Shown piece by piece: positions 8,041 to 16,200 of a stretch of DNA of 22,588 bases (position 1 is the first letter of the stretch; each line of letters starts with the position of its first letter). This DNA comes from an uncultured Lachnospiraceae bacterium (GTDB lineage Bacteria; Bacillota; Clostridia; Lachnospirales; Lachnospiraceae), in NCBI GenBank assembly GCA_902797785.1, contig CADBUD010000265.1, positions 1 through 22,588 of the forward strand, read 5' to 3'. A program made the translations under genes and the position numbers. The notes below the pieces were generated by a model. It did not search any database and was not told the DNA's origin. It worked only from the letters and a program-made list of their open reading frames with translations.

Positions 8041-9276
8041 CTATTTTAAACGAATCTTATCCACTGTTTTTTGAGTAAAAAAGGTATATTTCTGAAGATA
8101 TTTCGAAGATATCACGGCTTCGATCTCAGACGGATAGCTCCCTTCGTATTTTTTGTCTCCATTGGTCTTCCAGATCAAAATCTGATTTCCTCCAAAGATC
8201 AATATCCTGTCATCCTCTAAAACGATCTCCTCATATTCTATAGAAAATCCCTTTTGCAGAACCTGATGACCTTTTAAATCATACAGGGTCAGAAGATACG
8301 CTGATGAATTATCTCCTTTTTGTACAATACCAAAATATTTTTCATTGTAGCATATGGACTTTATTTCCTTGGTAAGTCCAATCTCTTTTTGCGGTTCCGG
8401 CTTTTGCTTTCCCTGAAAGACAATGATTTTCCGGTTTCCAAAGGCAACTGCCACATCATCGGTCAGGTAGGCAAAACGAGGAAACATTTCTTCATTATAA
8501 GATATTGTCTTGACAATATGGTTCTCTTCTTCCTGCCCTACGGAACCAAAATTATAGAAAGCAAGCTTGGACTTTAATACTCCCTCACTTACATATAAAT
8601 AGGAGAATGAAATGATGTTTCCATCATTGGAAATATCAAAATCCAGCGGATATCCGGTGTCGTCCATATGGATTTTCCCCTCTGCCTGCAGCGTTCCGTC
8701 AGCCGACAGATAACGCATGTAAAAAACATTTTCATCCTCCAGCAGAGCCACCGTCATTCCGCCCTCTGTCACACGGAGCTGCCGGATTGGCAATGACACC
8801 TCCATATTGCTTTTAGTGCCGTCTTTTCGGACCAGATAAATCGTCGTTCCACCCTTTGCCGCAAATACCACATAATCTTTGCAGATATCATATATGATCT
8901 CCTCCGCCTCAAAGGATTGATTCCATACACTGCTGCCATTCTCATCCAGACAACTAATACCATCCTTATAATATGTCAGTACGTTGTCTCCGAACTGGAT
9001 ATATTTTTTTCTGTCACTTCCAGATGCTTCAAAGCTTTTCTCGACCTCAATTCCTGTATATACCTTATTATATAATCTTATGAACAGCTGATAGGCAAGA
9101 ATGGAAACCAGAGCAATGGTCAGTATCAAGACAAAATTTTTTTTCGCCTTATGGATCCACAGTTTTTTTCGCAGATCATCGTTTTCTGAGCCGGTATCCT
9201 CTGATTTTCCTTCCTGCATTACTCCATCGAAATTTTGCACTTTTCTTTCTGAAAAATATTCTCGAATTGTAGCCAT
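8041..9276 (-). CDS. DUF5711-like membrane-anchored beta-propeller protein
   Basis: The ATG at 9276 is used because GGGAGAGGA lies 6 nt upstream; a GTG at 9300 is in frame but unsupported. The product is 411 aa. Residues 1-47 are cytoplasmic and charged, one TM helix spans about 48-66, and the rest faces outward. That outer part has repeating beta-rich units such as VLTYYKDGISCLDENGSSVW and several hydrophobic-x-Asp/Gly-Asn turns, like PQQ/WD-type propellers. I recognise the layout as DUF5711, a family common in Lachnospiraceae with no known function. No catalytic motif is visible, so it may be a binding or sensing scaffold (inference). It sits between the LysM gene (83 nt upstream, with repeat copy B in the gap) and the CvpA-like gene. 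Confidence 0.75.
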   Translation of the reverse strand: MATIREYFSERKVQNFDGVMQEGKSEDTGSENDDLRKKLWIHKAKKNFVLILTIALVSILAYQLFIRLYNKVYTGIEVEKSFEASGSDRKKYIQFGDNVLTYYKDGISCLDENGSSVWNQSFEAEEIIYDICKDYVVFAAKGGTTIYLVRKDGTKSNMEVSLPIRQLRVTEGGMTVALLEDENVFYMRYLSADGTLQAEGKIHMDDTGYPLDFDISNDGNIISFSYLYVSEGVLKSKLAFYNFGSVGQEEENHIVKTISYNEEMFPRFAYLTDDVAVAFGNRKIIVFQGKQKPEPQKEIGLTKEIKSICYNEKYFGIVQKGDNSSAYLLTLYDLKGHQVLQKGFSIEYEEIVLEDDRILIFGGNQILIWKTNGDKKYEGSYPSEIEAVISSKYLQKYTFFTQKTVDKIRLK

Positions 9277-9290
9277 ATTATTTCCTCTCC

Positions 9291-9344
9291 CATGCGTCAC
9301 TTTATACCGCTAAAAAAACAGCAATGGTTTTCGTTAACGAGTAT
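9291..9344 (+). repeat. Inverted-repeat element, 5'-truncated copy B
   Basis: The 54-bp stretch runs from CATGCG to GAGTAT and matches the right part of copy A: TTTATACCG, then TGGTTTTCGTTAACGAGTAT. It lacks the left terminal repeat, and a net 2-bp deletion in the middle shifts the short frame seen in copy A. It lies in the gap between the LysM and DUF5711-like genes. Confidence 0.7.
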
Positions 9345-9359
9345 CATCACTTGTATCCA

Positions 9360-10754
9360 CTATGGCATTAATAAATTCTCTCCTGCATAGATCACATCAC
9401 GATCCGTCATTCCATTTGCATCGCAAATGGATTTTACATAGTCCCTGTTTCCATACACCTTTACACTAATTGATTCCAGTGTGTCACCCTCTACTACGGT
9501 ATAATAATTTCCTTCCACCGGTGTGGCAGAAACGTCCAGTGTGCCGGATGTTTCCCCTTCAGCATCTGCTGATGCGGTTTCCGTTGATGCAGCCTCGGTT
9601 GATGCAGCCTCTTCTGAAACAGCCTCTTCATAGGTACCATCTTCCTGCCATGTTCCATCATCTGCTGTTCCATCTGTCTGTGCCATGTCGGTCTCCTCCG
9701 CAGCAGCTTCATCTAATGCCTCTGCTGTTTCGCTTCCCGCTTCTCCTCCCTGGCTCATGTCATCCCCTGCCAGATCCGTCGGCGCAGCCTCTTCTGCTGT
9801 CGAAGCCATCGTCTGATCCTCTTCCTCGGCATCCATATCATTATTTTCTGCCAAAGCATCCTGTTCGATCAGCTTCTGATACACCTTATCCTCCTGATCT
9901 TTGGAGCTTTCCACCTCCACCCTGGAATCCTGCTCCGTCTCCTCCTTCTGCTCCTGCGACAGGTCATTTAACGCACTTTCAATTTCATTGACCCGCTGAT
10001 AATTGTTGATCATATTGACCCCAATGAACATGACCACTGCCACCAGAAACAAACAAGCAGAATACAAAAGCGCATTCACATGCTTTTGATGTGCAATCTC
10101 CCTCTTTTCCCGGATGATATTACGAAAATTCCTTGTTGCCTTATCATTTGCTGCCTCCGCCAGCTCCGGATGATCCTCTTTCCCGGAAAGCATGAATTCC
10201 TGCATTTCCCGATTCCGTTCATAATATACATAATATCCTTCCTGTGCCGTAAAATTTCCATTGCGATACAAAAACAGGACATCCTCTTTCTCCACGGATT
10301 CATAGATCCAGAACAGCTGGTTTTCCTCTGAGAAATGCTTCTGCTGGGTCAGACGCTGCTTGTCACTGACTTCTAAAGATGCTCCTGCCTCCCGGTAGAA
10401 CCAGCCCAGAATCTCCAGCTCCGGAAAATATTGTTTCATATTTCCATAGACTTCTCCAAAGCTCGCCTCCGGGAAATAGTCATTTTCTGATTCAAAATCC
10501 GGCTCCGGTATGTAGACCGCGGCGCTGATAAATGAATACTCTGTGCTTTCATTTTTGACATTTTTCCCGAGCAGCACAGCGACCCGTTTTGTCGTCGATT
10601 CCATTTCTGAATGCTCTAAATAGGTCAGAACATAGTCTTCTATGTAGATCTTATAGCTTTCAGAAACCCTGCCGATCTGTCTGATGTTTTTTGGCAGCTG
10701 AATAATTTCACCATATTTTTTCTTGTTTTTGTCCGTATATGTGATTTCCACCAT
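9360..10754 (-). CDS. LysM membrane protein with a degenerate JAMM/MPN-like cytoplasmic domain
   Basis: The ATG at 10754 follows AGGAGG at 8 nt (464 aa); an upstream in-frame start at 10796 lacks a ribosome site. Residues about 35-180 read like an MPN (JAB/Mov34) fold: VAVLLGK, FISAAVYIP, then ELEILGWFYREAG where active proteins have GWYHSHPG, and a following VLFLYRNG strand. The metal-binding H-x-H is replaced by Y120-x-E122, so it should be catalytically dead (inference). One TM helix spans 226-249. After it comes an acidic, low-complexity Ala/Glu/Thr/Ser linker (about 255-410) with small repeats, and a C-terminal LysM domain (417-463, YYTVVEGDTLESISVKVYG), which should bind peptidoglycan outside the cell. 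It is first in an apparent LysM, DUF5711-like, CvpA-like operon. LysM call is secure; the JAMM reading is less so. Confidence 0.85.
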   Translation of the reverse strand: MVEITYTDKNKKKYGEIIQLPKNIRQIGRVSESYKIYIEDYVLTYLEHSEMESTTKRVAVLLGKNVKNESTEYSFISAAVYIPEPDFESENDYFPEASFGEVYGNMKQYFPELEILGWFYREAGASLEVSDKQRLTQQKHFSEENQLFWIYESVEKEDVLFLYRNGNFTAQEGYYVYYERNREMQEFMLSGKEDHPELAEAANDKATRNFRNIIREKREIAHQKHVNALLYSACLFLVAVVMFIGVNMINNYQRVNEIESALNDLSQEQKEETEQDSRVEVESSKDQEDKVYQKLIEQDALAENNDMDAEEEDQTMASTAEEAAPTDLAGDDMSQGGEAGSETAEALDEAAAEETDMAQTDGTADDGTWQEDGTYEEAVSEEAASTEAASTETASADAEGETSGTLDVSATPVEGNYYTVVEGDTLESISVKVYGNRDYVKSICDANGMTDRDVIYAGENLLMP

Positions 10755-10910
10755 AGTCAGTCCCTCCTGTGTTTTTTTGATTCTGATTGGATGCACCGCT
10801 CATCCTTTACGGACAAGCAGCTATCCTTTCCTAAAATACCATGTTGCACAGGAATAATTTGCCATTTTTTGTCTGCTATGTGGAAAAAATTTCGATGGAT
10901 ATCGTCAATC

Positions 10911-11435
10911 TTACCGGAAACTGCGCTTTGGAAACAATCGATCTGCGTAATACGTAATAAATTCACTCAGACTGCAGTATTTGTCTGTTATTGTCATCAC
11001 AAAGGACTCGACACTGCTGGGCGGATCGAACATCGTGACCGGCCACATATGCTCTTTGATCATCGCAGATTCTTTTGGCGTCAGATCAAAGTATTTCCCC
11101 GCGATCCTCGCTGCCCTTCCCGGATGGGTGTAGGCATGCAGACGGTCTCCGGTCAGCTTCGCATGCGTTCTCCAATCATATAAAAACAGGTCATGGAGCA
11201 TTCCTGCCCTGGCTGCCAAACGATAGTCCTTTCCGATGATTTTGCAGATCAGATAATTATAATAGGATACATTGATGCAATGCTGATAACAGCTCGTTGC
11301 ACAGTGATGTGTATATTTTTTCATCTCCTGTGCCACCGGATGCTTCAAAATATCCTCTACGATCTGATAATATTCTTTTTTTTCTTTTTTTCTCAATTGA
11401 TGTGCCTTTTTAACGATTTCCGGCCTTTTTTTCAT
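10911..11435 (-). CDS. HD-domain phosphohydrolase family protein
   Basis: The 174-aa soluble protein has the HD superfamily metal-site pattern: His52 (CYQHCINVSYY), His81-Asp82 (MLHDLFLYDW), a conserved HAYTHPGRAA stretch and a distal Asp151 (TITDKY). HD proteins of this size are metal-dependent phosphohydrolases or nucleotidases; the substrate cannot be told. I take the ATG at 11435, which has AAAGGA 8 nt upstream. An in-frame GTG at 11477 overlaps the recR stop (GTGA) and has AGGA at 6 nt, so a 188-aa form made by translational coupling is also plausible. The N-terminus is strongly basic. Placement just after recR suggests it is the last gene of the dnaX cluster. No terminator is visible before the LysM gene. 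Confidence 0.8.
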   Translation of the reverse strand: MKKRPEIVKKAHQLRKKEKKEYYQIVEDILKHPVAQEMKKYTHHCATSCYQHCINVSYYNYLICKIIGKDYRLAARAGMLHDLFLYDWRTHAKLTGDRLHAYTHPGRAARIAGKYFDLTPKESAMIKEHMWPVTMFDPPSSVESFVMTITDKYCSLSEFITYYADRLFPKRSFR

Positions 11436-11473
11436 ATTCCCTTTCCTTTTCTCTTCCCTTTTTCGACCATGAA

Positions 11474-12073
11474 TCACTTCATTTCCTGTCGTCCCTCCAA
11501 GGCCCGCAAAAGCGTCACTTCGTCTATATATTCCAAATCACCGCCCACAGGAACGCCGCTGGCAATCCGGCTGATTTTGATTCCGGTCGGCTTGACCAGC
11601 TTGCTGATATACATGGCTGTCGTTTCTCCTTCTAAGCTGGAATTTGTCGCAATGATCAGCTCTGAAACCTCTCCCTGCAGCCGAATCATCAGCTCCTTGA
11701 GCCGGATGTCTGCCGGTCCGATTCCAAGCATCGGGGAGATCGCGCCATGCAGCACATGATAAACGCCCTCGTATTTTCCCGTCTTTTCATATGCTGCAAG
11801 ATCTCTGGTATTTTCCACTACCATAATCGTCTTGTGATCTCTGCGATAATTTCTGCAGATGGGGCAGATCTCATCATCGGTCAGGGTAAAGCATTCTTTG
11901 CAGTAGCGAACCTTTTTTTTCGCATCCACCATTGCCTGGGACAGCTTTTCCACTTGCTCCACCGGCATATTAATGATGTGAAATGCCAGCCGCTGAGCCG
12001 ATTTTGATCCGATTCCCGGAAGCCTTGATAATTCGTCAATCAATTTTCCAATCTGAGAACCATAGTAATTCAT
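11474..12073 (-). CDS. recR: Recombination mediator protein RecR
   Basis: RecR acts with RecO (and RecF) to load RecA on SSB-coated single-stranded DNA. The 199-aa length is typical. In order: helix-hairpin-helix LPGIGSKSAQRLAFH (18-32), a four-cysteine zinc finger (C58, C61, C70, C73), and a Toprim domain beginning with VVENTRDLAAYE (Glu87) and containing YHVLHGAISPMLGIGP. The ATG at 12073 has AAGGAG with 7-nt spacing. It follows ybaB by 56 nt; the order dnaX-ybaB-recR is conserved across many bacteria. Its stop overlaps a possible GTG start of the HD gene. Confidence 0.98.
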   Translation of the reverse strand: MNYYGSQIGKLIDELSRLPGIGSKSAQRLAFHIINMPVEQVEKLSQAMVDAKKKVRYCKECFTLTDDEICPICRNYRRDHKTIMVVENTRDLAAYEKTGKYEGVYHVLHGAISPMLGIGPADIRLKELMIRLQGEVSELIIATNSSLEGETTAMYISKLVKPTGIKISRIASGVPVGGDLEYIDEVTLLRALEGRQEMK

Positions 12074-12129
12074 TTTTATGCTCCTTCCTAAATTCCATTC
12101 ATGTCCTAAGGAGCTGCAGCTTCGCTTCC

Positions 12130-12471
12130 TTAGAAAGGAAATTGGCCACTGAATCCTCCGGTGATTTTCGCAAGGTTCTCACTGGATGCTTCCTCCATCT
12201 GACGAAATGCCTCATTGGTCGCCGCCATGATCAGATCCTCGAGCATTTCAATATCATCCGGATCTACGACCTCCTCTGAGAGAGAGACCTTTGTTACTTC
12301 TTTTTTCCCGGAAACTGTAACCTTCACTGCTCCACCGCCTGCTGCTGCGGTAAATTCTTTTTCCTCAATCTCCTTTGCGGCATCCTCCATCTGCTTTTGC
12401 ATCTTTTGTGCCTGCTTCATTAAATTGTTCATATTTGCCGGCATTCCTGATGAATATCCTCTCTTAGCCAT
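12130..12471 (-). CDS. YbaB/EbfC family nucleoid-associated protein
   Basis: The 113-aa protein has the family plan: a Met-rich N-terminal helix (MNNLMKQAQKMQKQMEDAAKEIEEKE), a beta core with GGGAVKVTVSGKKEVTKVSL, and a C-terminal helix (LEDLIMAATNEAFRQMEE). These dimers bind DNA non-specifically or with weak preference. The ATG shares its A with the last base of the dnaX stop (TAATG), so translation is probably coupled; GGAGG lies within the dnaX end at 7-8 nt. A 7-bp hairpin (CTAAGGA/TCCTTAG, 12106-12133) overlaps the stop codon but lacks a T-run, so it is not a terminator. Confidence 0.95.
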   Translation of the reverse strand: MAKRGYSSGMPANMNNLMKQAQKMQKQMEDAAKEIEEKEFTAAAGGGAVKVTVSGKKEVTKVSLSEEVVDPDDIEMLEDLIMAATNEAFRQMEEASSENLAKITGGFSGQFPF

Positions 12472-14069
12472 TATTCTTCCTCCTCTTCAATCTCAAAATT
12501 TATTTTTTCTTCTAATATGTTGGAATACGCGGTTTCTGCCGGACGTCCTGTCTGATTATGCACAAAACGTACCGAAACCTGTTTTCCTGTTTTTTTAAGG
12601 ATGATCTGCTCCAATTCTTTTTTGGGCTCCTCTGTCTGGTAATGATCATCCCATAACGCATCCTCCATCACCACCAACAGCTCTCCCTGCTCGGAAAGAC
12701 TTAGGGAAGCACGCGAAATCTGGATCTTTTCCCTGCCTCTTAAATAGCTGATGATTCCACGCCAATTCTGTATGATCTGGCGAATCTCCTCCGGAAGCGC
12801 CCTTGGTATGGGCTTTTTCTCCTGAGACGAAACATCTGGATAAGTCTGAGAGTCATCTCCTGCTCCTGCCATCTCCTGTCTCTGCGCCTCTGCTTTGGAA
12901 ACTACGACGCCATTTTGGAGCGTCTGCTCTATGGTCTCGATCCGCCGGCTGATTTTCTCCAGATCCTGCTTTTTCTCCATCTGCGGATGCATCAGCCGAA
13001 TCAAGGCGATTTCTGTCAGGATCCTTTTCTGAGAAGAATATTTCAGCTCATTGGAAAGCTCTGATAACGTCTTGATATATCGTATGAGTGTATCTCTTGA
13101 AATATCCCCTGCTGCCTCTTTTAAGGAATGGATATTTTCTGTGGACATATCCAGAATTTCTTCCATATTATCCGCAATCTGGACCAGCATGAGATTTCGC
13201 AGATACCAGGTAAAATCTGTAACGAACTGTCCCAGCTCTCTACCCTCCATGACAAGTTTCTCCAGCTGACGGATCACCATCGCTGTATCAGAGGAAATAA
13301 TCCCCTTTAAAAGCATCTCGAACTGCTCCGTATCCACCGCCCCAAGCACATCCAGGACCCGCTCATAGGTCAGCTTCTGTCCCAGATAAAACGCAATACA
13401 CTGATCCAGCAGGCTCAATGCATCCCGCATGGAACCATCTGCCGCCTTTGCAATATACCGCAGGGCTTTCTCTTCTGTTTCTACTTTTTCCTTCTCCATC
13501 AGCTCCGACAGTCTGTCCGTGATCGTTTGGATGGAGATTCTGTGAAAATCATACCTCTGACACCTCGAAAGGATCGTGACCGGAATCTTATGCGACTCTG
13601 TCGTCGCCAAAATAAAGATAACATAGGATGGAGGCTCCTCCAGCACCTTTAATAACGCATTAAAGGCTCCAATGGAAAGCATATGTACCTCATCAATAAT
13701 ATATACTCTGTAATTTCCCTCTGTCGGGGAATAGGTGACTTCCTCCCGAATCTCCCGGATATTATCTACTCCGTTATTCGACGCTGCATCAATTTCGATT
13801 ACATTCATGGAGCTTCCATTGGCAATCGCCTGACAGCTGCTGCACATCCCGCACGGACTTCCGTGATCTTGATGTTCGCAGTTTACCGCCTTGGCAAAAA
13901 TTTTCGCAATCGTGGTCTTTCCGGTACCCCTTGTTCCACAGAACAGATAGGCATGTCCGATTCGCTGTGCCTCGATCTGATTTTTCAGTGTCGTGACAAT
14001 ATGCTCCTGTCCTTTTACATCCTCAAAACAGTTCGGACGAAATTTCCGGTATAGAGCCAGATATGACAT
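12471..14069 (-). CDS. dnaX: DNA polymerase III subunit gamma/tau
   Basis: DnaX is the ATPase of the clamp loader that places the sliding clamp on primed DNA. The 532-aa product shows Walker A GTRGTGKT (45-52), a zinc module (C64, C73, C76, C79), Walker B DEVHM (126-130), sensor 1 ATTE (155-158) and the SRC arginine-finger motif (168-170). Domain III follows, then a variable C-terminal tail (about 370-532) that in tau-type proteins contacts other replisome parts. The start has AGGAGG 7 nt upstream. The last residues are a Glu run ending at a stop that overlaps ybaB. I saw no good programmed frameshift site, so a separate gamma form is not predicted. Confidence 0.98.
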   Translation of the reverse strand: MSYLALYRKFRPNCFEDVKGQEHIVTTLKNQIEAQRIGHAYLFCGTRGTGKTTIAKIFAKAVNCEHQDHGSPCGMCSSCQAIANGSSMNVIEIDAASNNGVDNIREIREEVTYSPTEGNYRVYIIDEVHMLSIGAFNALLKVLEEPPSYVIFILATTESHKIPVTILSRCQRYDFHRISIQTITDRLSELMEKEKVETEEKALRYIAKAADGSMRDALSLLDQCIAFYLGQKLTYERVLDVLGAVDTEQFEMLLKGIISSDTAMVIRQLEKLVMEGRELGQFVTDFTWYLRNLMLVQIADNMEEILDMSTENIHSLKEAAGDISRDTLIRYIKTLSELSNELKYSSQKRILTEIALIRLMHPQMEKKQDLEKISRRIETIEQTLQNGVVVSKAEAQRQEMAGAGDDSQTYPDVSSQEKKPIPRALPEEIRQIIQNWRGIISYLRGREKIQISRASLSLSEQGELLVVMEDALWDDHYQTEEPKKELEQIILKKTGKQVSVRFVHNQTGRPAETAYSNILEEKINFEIEEEEE

Positions 14070-14100
14070 ACAGCCACCTCCTGATTATATTTTGCTGACC

Positions 14101-14135
14101 ATTATAAATCTAACATAAAAAAAAGAGGCAGTCAA
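14101..14135 (-). promoter_or_regulatory. Promoter region of the dnaX cluster
   Basis: On the minus strand TTGACT (14135 to 14130) precedes TTAGAT (14113 to 14108) by 16 bp, and a perfect TATAAT (14106 to 14101) lies just after with no clear -35 of its own. Either could serve as -10. The start would fall roughly 25-35 nt before the dnaX ATG. Confidence 0.5.
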
Positions 14136-14148
14136 CCCATGTCCTGCC
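14117..14148 (-). terminator. Weak candidate terminator before dnaX
   Basis: On the minus strand GGCAG and CTGCC pair (5 bp, 12-nt loop) and are followed by TC and eight T residues. It could end pyr-operon transcripts, but the stem is short and it overlaps the putative dnaX -35. Confidence 0.35.
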
Positions 14149-14372
14149 ACAGGAGGCTCCGCTCATAGGTGCCATAACATCATAAAATGCGCATACCGAA
14201 GGCACGCAGTGCGCTAAATGCCTCCTTCGGTCGCATTTAGCGCACTTCTGCCCCGAATTTTTACACTCTATACGCTTTCGGTGTTACTATTCATAGTAAC
14301 CGCAAACCCTATAAAGCAGATTTCGTGTTTATATCACAAATCATGTAACAAAAGTGCAACAACCGCGAACAC
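14149..14372. repeat. Palindrome-rich intergenic region between pyrD and dnaX
   Basis: No credible gene. It holds three inverted repeats: a perfect 14-bp pair AGTGCGCTAAATGC/GCATTTAGCGCACT (14208-14221 with 14233-14246); an interleaved 8-bp pair ACCGAAGG/CCTTCGGT (14195-14202 with 14224-14231); and GTTACTATTCATAGTAAC (14283-14300, 8-bp arms). The first two interleave, so as RNA they would be alternatives or a pseudoknot. Parts (the GTTACTATTCA and AGTGCGC segments) recur at 22501-22588. No T-run follows the two larger stems. The rest (14301-14372) shows nothing recognisable. Confidence 0.75.
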
Positions 14373-15335
14373 TTAGCTTCTATTCACAGCCCCAATCAAT
14401 TCTTCCAGCTTCTTTATCTTGTGCTCCCTCATATATTTCCCGATTCCCTCCACAATTTCCACCGTCGCATAAGGGTTGGAAAAATTTGCTGTCCCTACAC
14501 TGATGGCCCGGGCTCCTGCCAAAAGAAATTCGATGGCATCCTCTGCATTTGTAATTCCTCCCATGCCAATGACCGGAAGCTTTACTGCCTGTGCTGCCTG
14601 ATAGACCATGCGCAGTGCGACCGGCTTAATTGCCGGACCCGAAAGTCCTCCAGTCTGGTTCGCAAGCGCAAAGGTCTGGCGATGGATATCGATTTTCATG
14701 CCTGTTAATGTATTGATCAGAGAAATGGCATCGCTTCCGCCTGCCTCTGCTGCTTTTGCCATGACCGTGATATCTGTCACATTGGGGCTCAGCTTCATAA
14801 TGACTGGCTGCTTTGCGACCCGTTTAATCTCTTTTGTAATCTTCTCTACTGCCTTCGGATCTTGTCCAAAGGCAATTCCGCCCTCTTTGACATTTGGACA
14901 GGAAATATTGATCTCCAGCAAATCCACCGGTTCATCGCCCAGCCGTTCTACGACTTCACAATAATCCTCGACGGATTTCCCACAGACATTCACAATGATC
15001 CTGGTATCATATTCTTTCAGCATGGGAATATCCCGTTTCACAAATACATCGATTCCGGGATTCTGAAGACCGATGGCATTTAACATCCCGCTCGCTGTCT
15101 CTGCGATTCGCGGCGTTTTATTTCCTTCCCATGGAACATTGGCAACTCCTTTTGTCACCACAGCTCCCAATTGATTTAAATCAACAAATTCAGAATATTC
15201 CCCACCGGAGCCAAAAGTCCCCGATGCTGTCATGACCGGATTTTTCAGTGTTACCCCTGCAATATCGATTTCCAGATCGATTCCGGAATCGATTCCTTCT
15301 GAATCTCTTTTTTTTGAATTAATATTTGAATCCAT
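14373..15335 (-). CDS. pyrD: Dihydroorotate dehydrogenase B, catalytic subunit
   Basis: PyrD oxidises dihydroorotate to orotate, the fourth step of UMP synthesis; the class 1B enzyme pairs with PyrK and passes electrons to NAD+. The 320-aa protein has the FMN-binding TIM barrel: NPVMTASGTFGSG (32-44), NPGID near 92-96, and the catalytic Cys146 in NISCPN, which together with the neighbouring pyrK identifies class 1B. Phosphate-binding GMGGI and GTANF motifs lie near the C-terminus. The ATG at 15335 is chosen because AGAGGTGA lies 6 nt upstream; an in-frame GTG at 15344 sits inside that site. The first 20 residues are a polar extension not usual for the family. It starts 12 nt after pyrK. Confidence 0.97.
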   Translation of the reverse strand: MDSNINSKKRDSEGIDSGIDLEIDIAGVTLKNPVMTASGTFGSGGEYSEFVDLNQLGAVVTKGVANVPWEGNKTPRIAETASGMLNAIGLQNPGIDVFVKRDIPMLKEYDTRIIVNVCGKSVEDYCEVVERLGDEPVDLLEINISCPNVKEGGIAFGQDPKAVEKITKEIKRVAKQPVIMKLSPNVTDITVMAKAAEAGGSDAISLINTLTGMKIDIHRQTFALANQTGGLSGPAIKPVALRMVYQAAQAVKLPVIGMGGITNAEDAIEFLLAGARAISVGTANFSNPYATVEIVEGIGKYMREHKIKKLEELIGAVNRS

Positions 15336-15347
15336 CCTGTTCACCTC

Positions 15348-16127
15348 TTATCGGGTTATTTCTACCTGCTGTGCCAGAAATACCGGTCCTTCCTTGCAGA
15401 CACGTTTATTTTTTACGTTTGTATGAGAATCTTTTTCGGTCGACTGACAGACGCAGGCCAGGCAGGCACCGATTCCACATGCCATCCGCTCCTCCAACGA
15501 CACATAGGTCTCTATTCCTTTCTCTTCTCCATAGGCCTTTACTGCTGAAAGCATCGGGGCCGGACCGCATGCATAAATCACATCTGCCTCCACCTGATGC
15601 TCCCGTATCGCATCAATCACATTACCTTTTGTGCCCACGCTTCCATCCTCTGTCGCCACGCAAACAGCAGCATATTTTTCAAAGTCTTCCTTTAAGAACA
15701 GCTGCCCATCCCGGTATCCTGCTGCGACCGTCGTTTCACAGGACAGTTCCTTCGCCAGCTGGAGCATTGGCGGAATCCCGATTCCCCCTCCGATCAGAAG
15801 CGCCTTTGTTCCCTTTAATGGGAATCCATTTCCCAAAGGACCCAGCAGAGAGATCGTATCTCCTTTCTGATAGCCTGAAAACTCTCTGGTCCCTTTTCCG
15901 ACAATACGGTATACCAGACGCAGCGTGCCACATTCTCTGTCAATTTCGCAAATGCTGATCGGTCTGGGAAGCAGCCTGCTGCCTTCCTTGCAATATATAT
16001 TTATAAACTGCCCAGGAACCGCTGCTTTTGCAATCTCCTCTGTCTGGATCCAAAGGGAAAAAATGCCATCAGAAATCTCTTCCTGGGAGAGCACGGTTCC
16101 CTCTTCCCTGTATTTCTCCTTCTTCAT
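15348..16127 (-). CDS. pyrK: Dihydroorotate dehydrogenase B, electron transfer subunit
   Basis: PyrK carries FAD and a 2Fe-2S cluster and moves electrons from PyrD to NAD+. With the ATG at 16127 it is 259 aa, the family's usual length. FAD motif RPISI (55-59), nucleotide-binding GGGIGIPP (113-120), CGPAPML (187-193) and cluster cysteines C217, C222, C225, C244 are all present. The frame runs upstream to an ATG at 16202 that overlaps the pyrF stop (ATGA); the 25 extra residues come partly from a genome repeat (copy D) and are highly charged. The ribosome site at 16127 is weak (AAAGG at about 10 nt), so the longer, translationally coupled form cannot be excluded. Confidence 0.95.
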   Translation of the reverse strand: MKKEKYREEGTVLSQEEISDGIFSLWIQTEEIAKAAVPGQFINIYCKEGSRLLPRPISICEIDRECGTLRLVYRIVGKGTREFSGYQKGDTISLLGPLGNGFPLKGTKALLIGGGIGIPPMLQLAKELSCETTVAAGYRDGQLFLKEDFEKYAAVCVATEDGSVGTKGNVIDAIREHQVEADVIYACGPAPMLSAVKAYGEEKGIETYVSLEERMACGIGACLACVCQSTEKDSHTNVKNKRVCKEGPVFLAQQVEITR

Positions 16128-16170
16128 CTGTTCCCGCCTTTCTTCTCTGATTTCTTTTTTATCTATGCTT

Positions 16171-16200
16171 TTATACGAATGAACAAAATGCCTTGCCATC
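16171..16200 (-). repeat. Inverted-repeat element, partial copy D at the pyrF-pyrK junction
   Basis: Read on the minus strand from ATGGC through CATTTTGTTCAT to CG, 20 of 24 bases equal copy C at 17155-17178 on the plus strand. It would encode MARHFVHSYKSI at the start of the long pyrK frame, the same peptide frame as in copies A and C. It overlaps the pyrF stop and lies in the opposite orientation to the other copies. Confidence 0.6.

Noticed and set aside
9470..9991. Plus-strand 173-codon open frame
   Set aside because: Antisense shadow of the acidic repetitive linker of the LysM protein; Pro/Leu/His-rich low complexity with no ribosome site.
12580..12610. A7 run in dnaX as a programmed frameshift site for a gamma form
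   Set aside because: The run is in the wrong phase for a standard slippery heptamer and lies too near the C-terminus; another candidate (GAAAAAG near 12968) is also imperfect.
14070..14372. SRP small RNA gene, which often lies next to dnaX in Firmicutes
   Set aside because: The conserved GGAAG-containing core was looked for on both strands and not found; the region is explained by palindromes.
15326..15958. 210-codon plus-strand frame opposite pyrK
   Set aside because: Antisense to a conserved gene; composition is that of reverse-complemented coding DNA, no ribosome site or family resemblance.
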